From assembly GCA_001599715.1 (NCBI GenBank), contig BCHU01000009.1, forward strand, positions 310,001 through 374,000: a DNA stretch of 64,000 nucleotides, written 5' to 3'. The stretch comes from Phaeotremella fagi (Eukaryota; Basidiomycota; Tremellomycetes; Tremellales; Phaeotremellaceae). The position numbers and the translations under genes were made by a program. Shown in pieces: positions 12,798-24,784 of the stretch. The notes below the pieces were generated by a model. It saw only the letters and a program-made list of their open reading frames with translations, did not search any database and was not told the DNA's origin. Numbering within the stretch: position 1 is the stretch's first letter; every line of letters starts with the position of its first letter.

Positions 12798-15700
12798 ATG
12801 CCACCCAAAAAAGGTGGTCCATCCCGTCATCGTCTACCAGCTCATGTCCCACCACCAATCCCAACTAAATATCCAGGTAAAATCGATGGGAAAGGCTTAG
12901 AAGATTATCATTGGAATGCATGTAGGAATTTGCTAGAAGGTGTTTACAACGCTAAAGATAATACTGGGTACGTTGATCTTTGAATTTCGTTCAATGAGAT
13001 TGAAACAACCGAAATTCTTACCGCGTTCATTATCTTATCTATCACGCGAAACCTATTGCTAACTTTATTTCTATATTCTCAGACGACTGTTATGCGAAAT
13101 CTTTAGAGAATTACCTGATAGGATTGAATATGCTGATTATTACGAGGCTATACCTGAACCTGAATGTTTGGATAATATCTCGGTACGTCCTTTAGGTGGA
13201 ATCTTTCGACTTACACCGTTCTGTAGAAACAACTTGGATCACAGTCTTACAAGACTCCTGAGGAATTGTTCAAACAGCTTCATTTAGTTTTCCTAAATGC
13301 TAAACATTGTATGTGAACAAATCCAATGTCAAACTTTCCTAACTGACTGATCGTTCTTAGATAACGAAGAAGGGTCTGGTATTTGGGACGACGCGAAGAC
13401 TTTAGAGGTATGTTGTATCTGGAGGCGACCATCTAACAATAATAAGGATAAAATCTTTGAAGATTGGCGCTCAAGAGCTGGTCAAGGTTTACTACCACAC
13501 GCGGACCCATATCATCTCGTTCAAAAAGGAAAAAAGAAGGAAAGAGCAGTCTCAGGAACTCGAGGATCTGCGACACCCGTCGCAGAATCTGTGGAACCAC
13601 CTAAACCTCACAAGATAACCTTGATTCCTCCAACTAGAGCCAAGAATACCCCTCCAAAACCGACAATTCCACTTCCAACTCCACCTCTGAACTTGTCGCA
13701 ATCTGTAGCATCCAATTATGTTGATCAACCACTTTATAGTGCGAATGATCAGGCTATGGTGGATGCTTTCGAAAGGACTTTGCCTAGATGGCCTGGTCCC
13801 CAGGAGAGTGTTTCGAATTCTCCTTCTGAAAGTATTGAAGGTAGTGGTTGGTTTGGGGAAGGTGGTCCACCAATTCCATCAGAGCAATGGAGCGAAAAGA
13901 TCTCATCGGTGGCCATTGCCTTGAACGGATATGCGGATGCGACGTATGTTGGAGTTGATGATCAATTGCTGATATATATAGTGGATTCCGTTTAGCAGAC
14001 ACGTTAGAAACAGTACCTGAGAGTTCTAATTTGGTATTCTTGTCATATCAGGTAAGGTCGCTAGAACGTCTGCTAGGCTTTATGCTTACAGTCGTTAGAC
14101 TCCCATTTCCTTCAACACCATCTATTCATCAGCCATGTCAGCGCGTTACACTTCCTTATTCGAATTTGATCTGGATATGGTGAGACTGTTTGAAAAAGCT
14201 CGAAGATATTTCGTGGATCAATCAATCGAATACGGTCATATTTTAACTCTCCAACGGTTATACAATGCCTTGACTTCGCCTTACCCACTGGCTCTACCTG
14301 CCAACGGGATTCCGGAGCCTTCGCCGACACACTTTGCTTCGATACCGGCTGGACCTGCTAATGCTCGACCTCAGCATGAAACCAATCAAGAGTTACGCGC
14401 TGGAGCTGCCGAAGCGGATGTTGGGTTTGGATTGACAACTTTCAGAGTCGGGACTAAAGATCGTATCTTCACAGAAGAAGCTAGACATAAGGGGATGACT
14501 TATAGATTAGGTACGTTAATCGGGAATGGATGTTTCGCTGATAGTTAGGTGATTACGTGCATACGATTAACCCGGACGACCCAACTCGTCCAATAATCGG
14601 TCAAATTTTCAAAACCTTCATTCCGACAAATAGAAATCCAATCCATCACGCCACTATCTGTTGGTATTTCAGACCAGAACAAACTGTTCATACTCAAGAT
14701 CGACTATTCTTCAATCGAGAGGTCTTCAAAACTGGTCATTTCTGTGATCATCCAGTTGAGGATATTATCGAGAAAATCAGTTGTCAGTTCTATACGAAAT
14801 ATATTAGGGGTAGACCTTTGGCTCCGGAATATTATCCTGGATGGCCGTTGTATGTATGTAATTCTAGGTATAACGATAGGGAATACCTATCTGTCAAGAT
14901 CAAAAATTGGAATTCTTGTATACCAGATGTGAGTTAATGATGTTGATAGGGTGCTAGTTGTCCTAACAGGAGATGATAGGAGTTGCGTCAATCGGAGTTC
15001 ATGTCTATCGTACCTTTTGATCATCATTTGGATCTTAGTTTACACCCTTCACCATTTTTGAGAGGTATTACTGGACCTGGTTTCTTTGGCGATGCGAAGA
15101 ATGTTGAAGAAGGTAATGAAACTCCTGAAAGACCACCAGTGGTGACCCGGAGATTACGAGATCATGGAGTGACACAAGCTTCACCTAATGCTGTTTCAAC
15201 ACCCCCTCCAACTCTGGCGGCAGTAGATGTCCCTCCAACGCTAGCCTCTGCTCCAACAAACACACAAACTCCACTTCACGGATTTCATCAACAACCATCA
15301 TTGAACCAGTTACAACAGTCGTATCCCAGACAACAAACTTCTCAACCTCTTCCTCCTAGATCTGCATCTTCCACTACGTACCCTACTGGTGGACCCCCAA
15401 GACCAGTCCAACCACTCCCTCAAGGTCGTCATCAACCTTCTCAACAGCCCACCTGGCCACCCGCAAGAGGAACCAAATCACTAGCCGCCATATTAGGTGG
15501 ACCTCAATTGATGGATTCGTTAGTACACAGAGAACTACTTCCTGCAGATACAGGTTAGTCCATTCCCTTTTCACTATATTATCGCTAACACCAGAAATTT
15601 ATCAGCTAAACTGTTCGAACATGACGCAAGAAATCAAACACTTTGGTTCTCGGGTCCACCAATCGCCCCTGGAACAATCAAGATTCCAGAACAAGAATAT

Positions 15701-15940
15701 CATTCTTTGGAATATTTGAAATATATGACGAAAAGAAAACGAGGTGATGAGGGGTATAAACCTTGTCCTCAGAAACGGAAGGTTGAGGGGGTGGAGAGTG
15801 GGGATAAGGGTAAACGAGGTGATTGGTGGGCTGAAGGTTTGAGTGCTGAGGAGGAATTGAAGGCTTTACTGGGTGGGTATGGATGGATTGAAGAGGGATT
15901 GACGCTGACTTCTGGTTTAGCTGTTGTTGATTCTGTTTGA
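12798..15940 (+). CDS. RSC1: RSC chromatin-remodelling subunit Rsc1/Rsc2-like (bromodomains + BAH)
   Basis: Exons from ATG 12798 (MPPKKGGPSRHRLPAH) build a first bromodomain: LCEIFRELPDRIEYADYYE, then SYKTPEELFKQLHLVFLNA and KHYNEEGSGIWDDAKTLE. A Pro-rich linker follows. A second, more diverged bromodomain is visible around FEFDLDMVRLFEKARRYF and SIEYGHILTLQRLYN. The BAH domain starts at GMTYRLGDYVHTINP and continues GQIFKTFIPTNRNP, ICWYFRPEQTVH and PLYVCNSRYNDREY. The C-terminus is Pro/Gln-rich and ends at TGA 15938-15940. This order (bromo-bromo-BAH) is that of yeast Rsc1/Rsc2 and of polybromo. It would recognise acetylated nucleosomes for the RSC remodeller. It shares a 269-bp divergent promoter with the mS35 gene. 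Confidence 0.88.
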
Positions 15941-16102
15941 AGTTATATGAGGAGATCGTAACGTTTTCTGGGACATTCGAGATGAAATCAGATGCATCAT
16001 GATGTATCTGTTTGAATATGCCGTTGAACCTATGAAAAACTTGATTACGCTGCATACATGTTATTATACAAACTCTAGTGATACCTGTCACCGACCAAAG
16101 TG

Positions 16103-16931
16103 TTACGAATACATGCCCACAAATTCATCCCTGGCTCCTCCTTCTTCATATTGGTCATCGTTTCCTAAAACATTACCAAAACCGAATCCGAACCCAGCAT
16201 GATTCGGTGGCTGACCTTCACCTTGTGGATGTCCAGCGAAAAGAGTTTGAAACAATCTCAACAACCCATCAGGATTCTGTGTTGGTTCGTCCGAATCCGT
16301 TTCCTCTGGGACGTTAGGATCAAGTTTAGCTCGACACATTGGACAAGTATTGTTCTATAAGTCATTTCCATTAAGCCATTAATCTTGTACTTAAGAAAAG
16401 AAGAGAGGAAGTGGGACATACAATAGATAACCAAGCTTTAACGCATTTCCCACATACTACATGTTTAGCTGTACAGGTTAACGATCTTAGACCTAGATCG
16501 TTGAGGTTCCCATAATATGATTCTGAGGCTTGAGCATATTCTTCCTCTGTGAGTAGGGCATGTAGAGTTTGCAAACAGATTGGACAAGTTGCTTTAGAGT
16601 CTTTATATCAGTTTGAGTTCTTTTAGCTTGGATGGTTGGACTAACCTTCGTTATCTGTTATTTGAGATTCTTTGATCCTTGCTAAGGAATTTATATATTC
16701 CTCACTGGCACCTTTACGTCTATTCCTAACAACCGTTGGAAGGTTAACACTGATTCATGGGATGGTACCAACTACGAGACTCACTCACTCTTCACCAAAT
16801 ATCTCTTCATACAATTCTGAATCTATAGTCACACCTCCACCTGCCCTTTCGACTTGAGCAATCTGTTGAAGGAATTGTTGGTAGGATTCTGGTATTGGAT
16901 GTGAACCGTCTGGAAGGGTGTTTGATGCCAT
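16103..16931 (-). CDS. RING-finger (C3HC4) protein, probable E3 ubiquitin ligase
   Basis: ATG 16931 gives MASNTLPDGSHPIPESYQQF, followed by an acidic exon with LYEEIFGEE. The next exon contains EEYINSLARIKESQITDNE. The RING starts at ATCPICLQTLHALL, has an insertion of about 30 residues, then continues TCTAKHVVCGKCVKAW and, after an intron near 16356-16420, TCPMCRAKLDPN. All eight zinc ligands (C3HC4) are present. The tail is Gly/Phe/Gly-rich (GFGFGFGNVLG) and acidic, ending in VGMYS with TAA at 16103-16105. The layout of a C-terminal RING with a long loop between ligands 2 and 3 is common in fungal RING E3s. The partner and target are unknown. Confidence 0.75.
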
Positions 16932-17353
16932 TGGTTTGGATTTATATGTGTGTATGGACGTAGTATGAAAGAGATTTCGACTTTTGTTGTTGTTGCTTAA
17001 ATCCTTGTTCGAACGCTTCGTAATTACCAGAGTGGCGTTTGTTTTTGATATAAGTTTTTGTCGATATTCTTAGACACCGATCGGTTTTTTCAATAGTTAT
17101 GTATCTGTACATCCTCAACATCACCTAAGGCTTTTCTCTTTCATCTACTTGATATCTTTGATTCAACTTTTTTTGCTCCTGATTGCAAATTTGCCAGTGA
17201 ATTGATCAAAAACACTTTCAAGTCCTGTCAAAGGTGGCGAAAGGAGGGATAAGGTCAACTTCATTTACAAGCAGTACAACAAGAAGACCAAGTCTCGAGA
17301 ATCTATCTGACATTTAAAACAACTACATTTAAAACCCCATCAGCTTCCAGGAC
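16932..17353. other. Intergenic region, no gene seen
   Basis: This 422-bp stretch lies between the RING gene start and the orphan gene end. It is T-rich with a few homopolymer tracts. Only short chance reading frames were seen, and no motif was recognised. Confidence 0.4.
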
Positions 17354-17858
17354 TCAAGATTTATTGTAACTTTCCTCAAAAAGCTCTTGTAACATCTTCG
17401 CTAGATATTGGTTATGATTATCTGATAAAAATCCTCCATGTTCACCTACAAATTTCGTAAATCTTCTTACTCATGATAGAACTCTGGGCTTGCATCGCTT
17501 GTTCCAAAGACACTGTTTGGGTATAACGCGTTTCCCCCCCTGATGTATAGTAGAAGCTTCGACAATCTTCGGATGGGGTTACCTGAATTAATCAATTTTT
17601 GTTCATGATTCGATAGGGTACAAGAAAACTCACGTTACTCTCTATCAACGACCGACAGAATGCCCAACTTAATTCTCTTTTTCCTTCGACCCTTGTATTC
17701 TGATAATTATCCATAAGATCCTTCTTCATGAATTTAACGACGTTCTCCTTTTCCGCTGATGTCTCTGTTAATGTTGTCTGATATTTTTTGCAGAATACGG
17801 CTATTCTAAGTAGATCATATGAAGTGACGCAATCTGGGACGAAGGTTTTACTAGACAT
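17354..17858 (-). CDS. Small orphan protein, unknown function
   Basis: ATG 17858 gives MSSKTFVPDCVTSYDLLRI, then KENVVKFMKKDLMDN and ELSWAFCRSLIESN. A normal intron at about 17583-17631 joins ESN to VTPSEDCRSFYYTSGG in frame. The frame then either stops in KIYEICR (TGA 17442-17444), or continues if a 25-nt GT...AG segment (17446-17470) is removed, giving SEHGGFLSDNHNQYLAKML and ending at TGA 17354-17356. The longer product is about 140 residues and weakly amphipathic, with no signal peptide or membrane segment. The part from the KENVVKF helix to the CRS motif faintly resembles the orphan family at 47-50 kb, but the match is too weak to claim. I do not recognise the protein. Confidence 0.5.
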
Positions 17859-18119
17859 TTTCAGGTTTCTTTGTGATAACTCGTGTTTATTTCTGTGGTA
17901 GTATTGCTGTAGAAGTTAGGTGGCTACTTTATTGGAAGAACAGTATTTCACTCGAGCGGAGTTCGAAAGACTTCCAAGGAAGGTTAGAAGTACTCTTTTC
18001 CCCGAGCTTCTGTACTCTGTCATCATGCACATTCTGATGGGCAAGGTATCGGCCACATCTGAAGAATAAGATTGCGGCTCTGGTAGATCGGCAAATCATC
18101 ACGAGTACATACAAGTACT

Positions 18120-18139
18120 GTACAAGTACATGCTTGTAC
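18120..18139. repeat. GTACAAG/CTTGTAC inverted repeat
   Basis: A perfect 7-bp inverted repeat (GTACAAG, 6-nt loop, CTTGTAC). It sits in a locally repetitive GTAC-rich patch that also contains CAAGTACTG and CTTGTACATG. Similar palindromes occur at 47429-47446 and 56177-56192. Confidence 0.55.
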
Positions 18140-19047
18140 ATGCTGTATGAGTGCCACGTTACTAAGATCTTGATTCTTATCAATGCTCCTTTATCAACTG
18201 ACCCTCATATAAAAAACCAAAAGATAGATCTATCATTCTCATTGACAGTATGCTCCATGATATATAAACTGCTTCGGACGAAAATGAACTAAGATTGCGA
18301 ATGGAGAGTTTGAATTAAAATTAGGATTATGAATAAGATTAAGATTACGATTACGATTGCATTAATTGTACGTAAAGGTTGTAAGGGCAAAAGGGTACCA
18401 AAGATTTCAGATCCAGTGTCCCAGTGTTCCCGTTTAATGGGAGTGGATTTTGACTCAAGACTTGGGAGATTTATATGCATTGAATGAATGTTAATGCATA
18501 GGATTGGATATGGACGCGTGCATAGAGAGTTGGTTTGAAGGAACATGAAATGAAATGAAGACGAAAGTGAGAGTCAGAAGTCAGAAGTAAGTAACTCAGA
18601 AAGCTGTGCCTCTAAGCTTTGACTAGCGAGTAAAGAGAACAAGAACAACACATCAACACATCTCTTTCCTTTCCTTTCCCCTTTATACATTACAAGCACT
18701 CAACTACAACTACACTTGTTGACATTGTCTATCACTCCTTCTTCTACTTCTACTTCTACTTTCACTCACTTTTCATCACCAACCTCACCATCACGTTCAC
18801 AAACCACCCCCCACCCCTCTCAACCCGGATCTAATTTCCAGCGTTTTAAATAAACTCTTGGACCTTAAAAAAACGTCTCCAATTCAAATTTCTCATATTG
18901 AACTACTTTTACTTCAAATTATCCAATTATCCAACAGGGTTCTCAACGTCGAATCGTCATTCCTTCACTTTATCAAAGGGTCATTAACAGTAGACAACTC
19001 ATTCAAGCATCAATTAATCCGGGAGTGTCTAATTCGCTTCCACAAAA

Positions 19048-19077
19048 CCAGCTACCAGCTACCAGCTACCAGTTACC
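19048..19077 (+). repeat. Short tandem repeat (unit CTACCAG)
   Basis: Four near-identical 7-bp units (ACCAGCT three times, then ACCAGTT) run in tandem inside the long leader of the Ser/Pro-rich gene. It is likely a small unstable microsatellite. Confidence 0.6.
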
Positions 19078-19616
19078 TCTAACAACTGTATTGGAATTCA
19101 AACCTTAGCAGTAAAGTTACCGTCATCAGAGATCCAGCTGGAGGTCAAGACGAGATATCCAGACGGGGATTTAACAAGGTTCATTTCGTTAGCAGCTAAA
19201 AGATCATTTTTTTAATTCGTACTAAATCCATTTTTCATTCTATCATTTTTTTTCTCACACCTGTGAGAGTAAGTGGTAGTTGAAAGGGTTTACGAATGAG
19301 TAGATTGTTCAAGTGAGTCTTAATTATTCTTAAATCTTTAAATCAAATCAATCTGTTCCTCGATCACTCTTACATTTTTTTTTATCTACAACTGTAACAC
19401 GTCGTTGTCATTTTTTGATTGTCACCGTCACGTCTACTCTAGTCTCGTTCAACCCAAATCAATTCCATCTTCTATGTGACATTGAGGCTATCATATTATT
19501 TTTCTTCCCGTTCCCGTTTCTTTTCAACATTATCTAACTGGTTTTGATATTATTCCTTTTCTTTCTCTCTTCTGTATTTTTATCCCCTTGTTCCGAATTA
19601 AACGAAGGAAGTAAAA

Positions 19617-22600
19617 ATGCCTTTACTGACTGTCGTTCTTCGCACCCCTTTGATGAGTAGGAAAAGAACGCCTACGCCAACGACAACACCTGAGAAATTC
19701 GGTACGAGACCATCAAGTAAAGGTAGAAGGGAGCAGCAGATTGAGGTCATCAACGTCGTCAAGGAGGAGAGGGACGAATGGAGAACGAAACCTGTTGAAG
19801 ATATCGCACCGAGTTTGGACCTTGATTTCAGGCATTCTTTGATATTACCCGGGTGAGTCATTTGTCGATTTGGTGACGTTTTTACTGATACAACTTTTCT
19901 AGATTAACTCAGAGATTCTCCGTACTCCTGCCATCTCTTTCAACAGCACCAGAAACATCGTTGAGATCATTACTGGCGTCTCAAAGAGCTCGTCAGAATG
20001 GTCCATCAATAACTGAGGAAGAGGAAGAGCTTGTCTTGGCAGAGATACGCGATGCGGCAAGTGGAGGATCAGCTTTTGATGCATCATGGGATGGTCGTCC
20101 TCCAGATTTCAGAAGTTGGAGCCCAGTTCAAAGTCGAGTCAACGGAAATGAGAATCAGAGATATATGAACGGTTATTCTTCCAATAACACATATCTCTCC
20201 GCTTCAACCAGTAGTCCATCAATATTCGACAGTGGATCTTTATCACCGTCATCAGAAATTCCAGCTTCAGCGACTAGTTCCGCATTTCCAACTTATTCAC
20301 CTTTACCAACCTCGTCATCTTTTTCTTCATTCCAATCAAACTCTGGCGATAACGTTCGAACAAAGTCTTATGGATTCGGCGGCAGGTCTGCAATGCGTGA
20401 TGGAGATTACATGAGAAAAGTCAAGAAAAGCGCCAGTGGTCGAAATTTGAATGGTCAATTGGATCAATCAACAGATTCCCAAGAACTCACTCCCAAAGAG
20501 AAACCAACTCCTTTACCGTATATTTCACCTGAAAAGGCAAACGCTTACTACAAGAAACATCGGTCCGATAGTCCAACGGGTTCAGAAAGAACGACGACAC
20601 CAACTCCATCATATTTCGCTTCGACGTCTTCACTCCCACGACCTCGACGTACGCCATCACCATCAGCGGCTTCAGCTTTGAATCTTCCACCACAACTACC
20701 ACCTCCTTCAGCATGTCTACCTCCAATCCCTTCTGATTCTTCAACAAACGATAGACGAAGCAAGAGGCAGAGTCTCCTCGCTCATCTTACACCCGCACAG
20801 ATGAAGAGGATTTCGAAAGCTTTGGAAGAGATTGAGGGTAAACTGGATACTCGATCTATCAACGAATTCACGAAACAGAAATCTATACCGGAAGATGGTC
20901 AGGATATGGAAGAAGTTCTCGATAATCATGAAGGGAAGAAGGGTGAAGAGTTGCAGCGACAAATTTCGAATTATTCAGAATCTTCTGCACATTCTGCAGC
21001 TTCCAATCAATTTCCCTACAAGATGTCGCCTTCAAATTCAACTCATAAACCTTCTATATCCCAAGCATCATCCCCACCAGCTCGACTCCCTCCTTCCCCA
21101 AGAACGCATAATTTATTAGCTCATATCGGTAACGATGAGCCTGTTCCACCGCAACCAACTTTTACCGTTTCCAGTGCTGAAGTCCAAGAATCAGCATCAA
21201 CGACTTCTCGAGTGTCTCATGTGTCGCATAACTCGATAACATCTGTACCATCGCACGTCACTCCAACACCAGGTTACACACCAGGTCAACCTAGACCAGT
21301 TGGATCCTTTCATCCTTCAGATGGGTCTGGTTCACGAGCTGCTACCCCTAGTCAAACATCTCCTGCACCTGGTTCACCAGCATTGACTATGTCAACGATG
21401 AGTTCCAATGGTCGTGCGAGATCTGGTTCAAGTCCTTCAATACGAGGTGGGCCGTTCATATCACCTAGAACAACATCGCTCTCACGTTCAAGATCTGTTA
21501 ATCAGCCCAGTCCGTTCGGTGCTTCGTCATCGACTTTTCAAGATCATCCTTCTCCGAACGGCATGCAGGTTGATCGAAGTCCAAGCTCTCCTTATAACAC
21601 TGTTCCATTACATTCACCAGCTGCCGAGACTATTGCTGAAATCGACGAAGATGATTCACCAAGGAGTTTTGTTGGTGAAGCCGTGCCAGAGTTAAAGAAT
21701 GTGATTGAAAGAAAAAGTGTGGCTGAATCTCATGTTGGTAAAGAGAGAGAAAGAGAATCTGCTTCATCGATGGGTAGTGAAGCTCGACAATTCATCGGTA
21801 CGAATCCAGCATTCTCTTCTGCGGCTTCGGTCAGGACATCAATCGTCGATCAGTCGTTCAGTTCACATCGGGCATCCATCAACAAACCAACATCGCCAAC
21901 GTTGACTCTTCGTAGACAGATCTCCAATGAATCCCAGGGTTCAAGTTATACCGAACCACCACCTCTTGAAGTCAACTGGAATAACATTCTTGGTCTCAGT
22001 ACTCCACTTGATAGTCCCGACGTACCCCGATCACCGTTTGATGAGAATGAGATGATCTTCTTTCAAGATTACGGTTTGGAGAAAAGGACTTTGACTGCTT
22101 TACAGGAGAAATTAGTGATCAAAGCTAATGCTGAGAGAGAGGCTTTTAGAGCTGCACTGGAACGTGAACCTTTACCTGTGAGTTTTATCTTGTTTGATTC
22201 GAAAAGATTCTGATAGTATTCAGGTTCGAGCCTTGTCTCCGACATTAACCAGAAGTGCTAGTCCACCGCCGTCATCTTGGAGATTTCCTCTGACTCCTCC
22301 CGATATCGTTAAATCTGTCAAGCCAACCACGGAAAAGAATATGCCACTCAGTCCAGCCGCTCATATTGTTGCTCCTGTTCGTCACGCTCCACCACCACCT
22401 TCTTCAGGATCGGCTGAACATATACGAACGCCATCAGAACCATTTGACGAACCTATCATCTACACGCCATCGACTGTTGATCTAAGTCGCCAATCTTCAG
22501 CAAAACAACCTCATGTCAACACTCCGCCTGATCTTGATCCGGAAAAGGTCAAAGACTTTCAAGCTAGAATCGCAGCAGCTACGGCAGCTTTGAACAGAAC

Positions 22601-24784
22601 ACCAACTAGACCTAAACTCGAACGACGACCTACATCGAAGAAAGGTGTTCCCATGGTCATCTCATCCCCTCAACTAGTCTCTTCATCCATCAAATTACCT
22701 TTCACACCTGCCACACCTGAATCTACGGTTTCACCATCGATGACTGCGGCTTTAGAGAAAACTAGTGGATCAAACAGTAAAATGTCTCAACGTTGGAAGA
22801 AGATGACTGGATTCAGAAAAGGTCAAAGTTTCTCGGCTTCAGCTGAAAATAGATATCCACCTTCGCCGTCGATCATTGATCACAACAAGGGGTCTGGGAA
22901 CGATTCACAATTGGCTGCACCTATTTCATTGGCTTATCAAGCGAATCCGGCTGATTTGAACGGTTTCAAATTCCCGACTGTCGGTAAAAACATTAGACCA
23001 AAGACGGCTGATAACAATTATCCTTCTCCGCCTGGAACGGCTAATCCAACGACTGGATTGAAGCAGTTGATGAAAAAGGTTGATAAAGACGATGAAACAT
23101 CGGAAAGTTTGGGACGATCTCGATCTGTTCCCAGAGGCACAGCGAAAACTGGTAGTGCCACAGCAGTTGTTCCGGACTTTACTTCGAAAACTCAGCATTC
23201 GCCTACACCTTCAGATGATTCTGCCGTTGCTAAATTCATTGCTGCAGGGCGAGCTGTTGGGTTGGATGACATCAGACTAAACGAAATGTTGGCTCAAAAT
23301 GGTATGCTCCAACGATCTGCTACTACAGCTAGCAGCAGGAGTTTCACCTCAACCGCACCGACTACTGTCAGTTTCAGTCAAAATTCTCCTTCACCGGCTT
23401 CACCGACCTTTAAAAGTCAACCGACTGTTGAAAAGAAAGGTTTATTCAGATCTTTATCGAAATCTAAAAAAGTTGAACAGGAAGTCGTGGAAAGAAAACC
23501 TGGAAAACGTGAGGTATCACCTGATCGAGTGGTTGTTCGTAGAACTATCTTGATACCGTCTGAAAATCCTTCTGTTCCATCTACGCCAACTCTCGTAGGA
23601 CCTTCACCAAATTTGTCAACGGATTCACCAGATTTATCAAACCCCCAAAGAAAATTATCAATCAAGAGGAAACCTTTGAAATTGTCTGGTGCTGATAGGG
23701 AATTAGTTCAAGGTAGTCCTAAACCTAACTCGACCCATCAACGCTCGGGTAGTGCTAACACTCAGATCTCTGATGTTAACCTTGGTTTGGGTTTTTTGCA
23801 TCCTTCTTCAAGTGAGATGAATCGGAATGTCTCTCAAGATAGTTCTTTAATGGAAAGTGTTGATGGAGGTTCGAAGAGATCTTCCAGTGGTAGTTTCTTT
23901 GATTTGTATGTTGATCAGGGAAAGGATTCTTTGGATACTACGAAACCCCATGAATCTGTTTCATCAAGATTAAGTGAAGCTGTTGAAATTACGTACGTGT
24001 TATTCTTCGATTTTCTGACTGGTTGACTGACCTGATGTTGTTCAGCGAATACGAAGATGGCGAAGTCGTTTGGTCGGTCGTTGATGCTCTTCGTGATTCA
24101 AACATCTCTGGACAAATGAATTCAGAATATTCTTATGGTCATTCAAGACATTCTTCATCGAATTACATGCCTTCGAGACCTACTTCAACTGCACCTGCAC
24201 CTGTTTCGCCACAACGAGTTGGTGCTTGGGGTAAAAGTGGAGTTATCACGACTACTGGCTTGAATTTCAGGCATCGTGATAGGAATCTACCTGTTGATGG
24301 CAGACCTGAAACTAATGTATGTGTTGCTGTTGAATTTACGCAACGAACTATTTACTGATTCGGAATTTAGGTTTACTACACTTCACCTGATGATGTTGCA
24401 GATTTAATTGATCATCTATCAAGAGAAGACGGTTCTGGAAGAGGACGTATAGATTTCAACGCTCTCTCAGGTTCTACACCCAATACCCCACTTCTATCTG
24501 AATCCACAGAAAACACATCATCAACCAACCTACCAACGAGAAGAAAGGGACCACCTACACCTATCATCCCTAATAAAACATCAAATATCCCAGCTGGGGG
24601 TTTCTCACCCAAAAGACAAGCTTTCACGAGTAGACATCGAAACATGAATTCAATCGGTTCAATCCCAAGTCCATCAGCTAACAGTTTCGCTAGTAGTTCC
24701 ATGTCACAGGGTGGAACCAGTAAAACCGTCGAGGAACGATTACAAGCTTTATTAGATAAATTACAAGCTGGTGGTATTCATTGA
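19617..24784 (+). CDS. Large Ser/Pro-rich, mostly disordered protein (1654 aa)
   Basis: Five exons: 19617-19852, 19903-22177, 22224-23992, 24046-24316 and 24371-24784, all in frame. The N-terminus holds a conserved-looking stretch, FRHSLILPGLTQRFSVLLPS, followed by TSLRSLLASQRARQNG. Most of the rest is Ser/Pro/Thr-rich with many SP and RS motifs, the style of a phosphoregulated scaffold. A helix (TPAQMKRISKALEEIEGKL) lies near residue 310. The C-terminus is ordered again: EYEDGEVVWSVVDALRDSN, then VYYTSPDDVADLIDHLSRE, and a final coiled segment EERLQALLDKLQAGGIH. The first and last conserved blocks look like a fungal-specific family that I cannot name. A cortical or signalling scaffold is plausible but unproven. 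An upstream coding exon cannot be excluded. Confidence 0.75.

Larger units (their letters stand above)
17859..19616. promoter_or_regulatory. Long gene-free region upstream of the Ser/Pro-rich gene
   Basis: About 1.76 kb without a convincing gene. The proximal kilobase is pyrimidine-rich on the + strand (repeated TTCC/TTTC and CTTCTACTT tracts near 18660-18790, T-runs near 19210-19250 and 19370), like a long 5' leader or promoter. It holds a GTAC-type inverted repeat (18120-18139), a 7-bp tandem repeat (19048-19077) and a short upstream reading frame beginning at ATG 19296. The extreme length suggests heavy regulation, either transcriptional or through the leader; this is inference. Confidence 0.4.
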
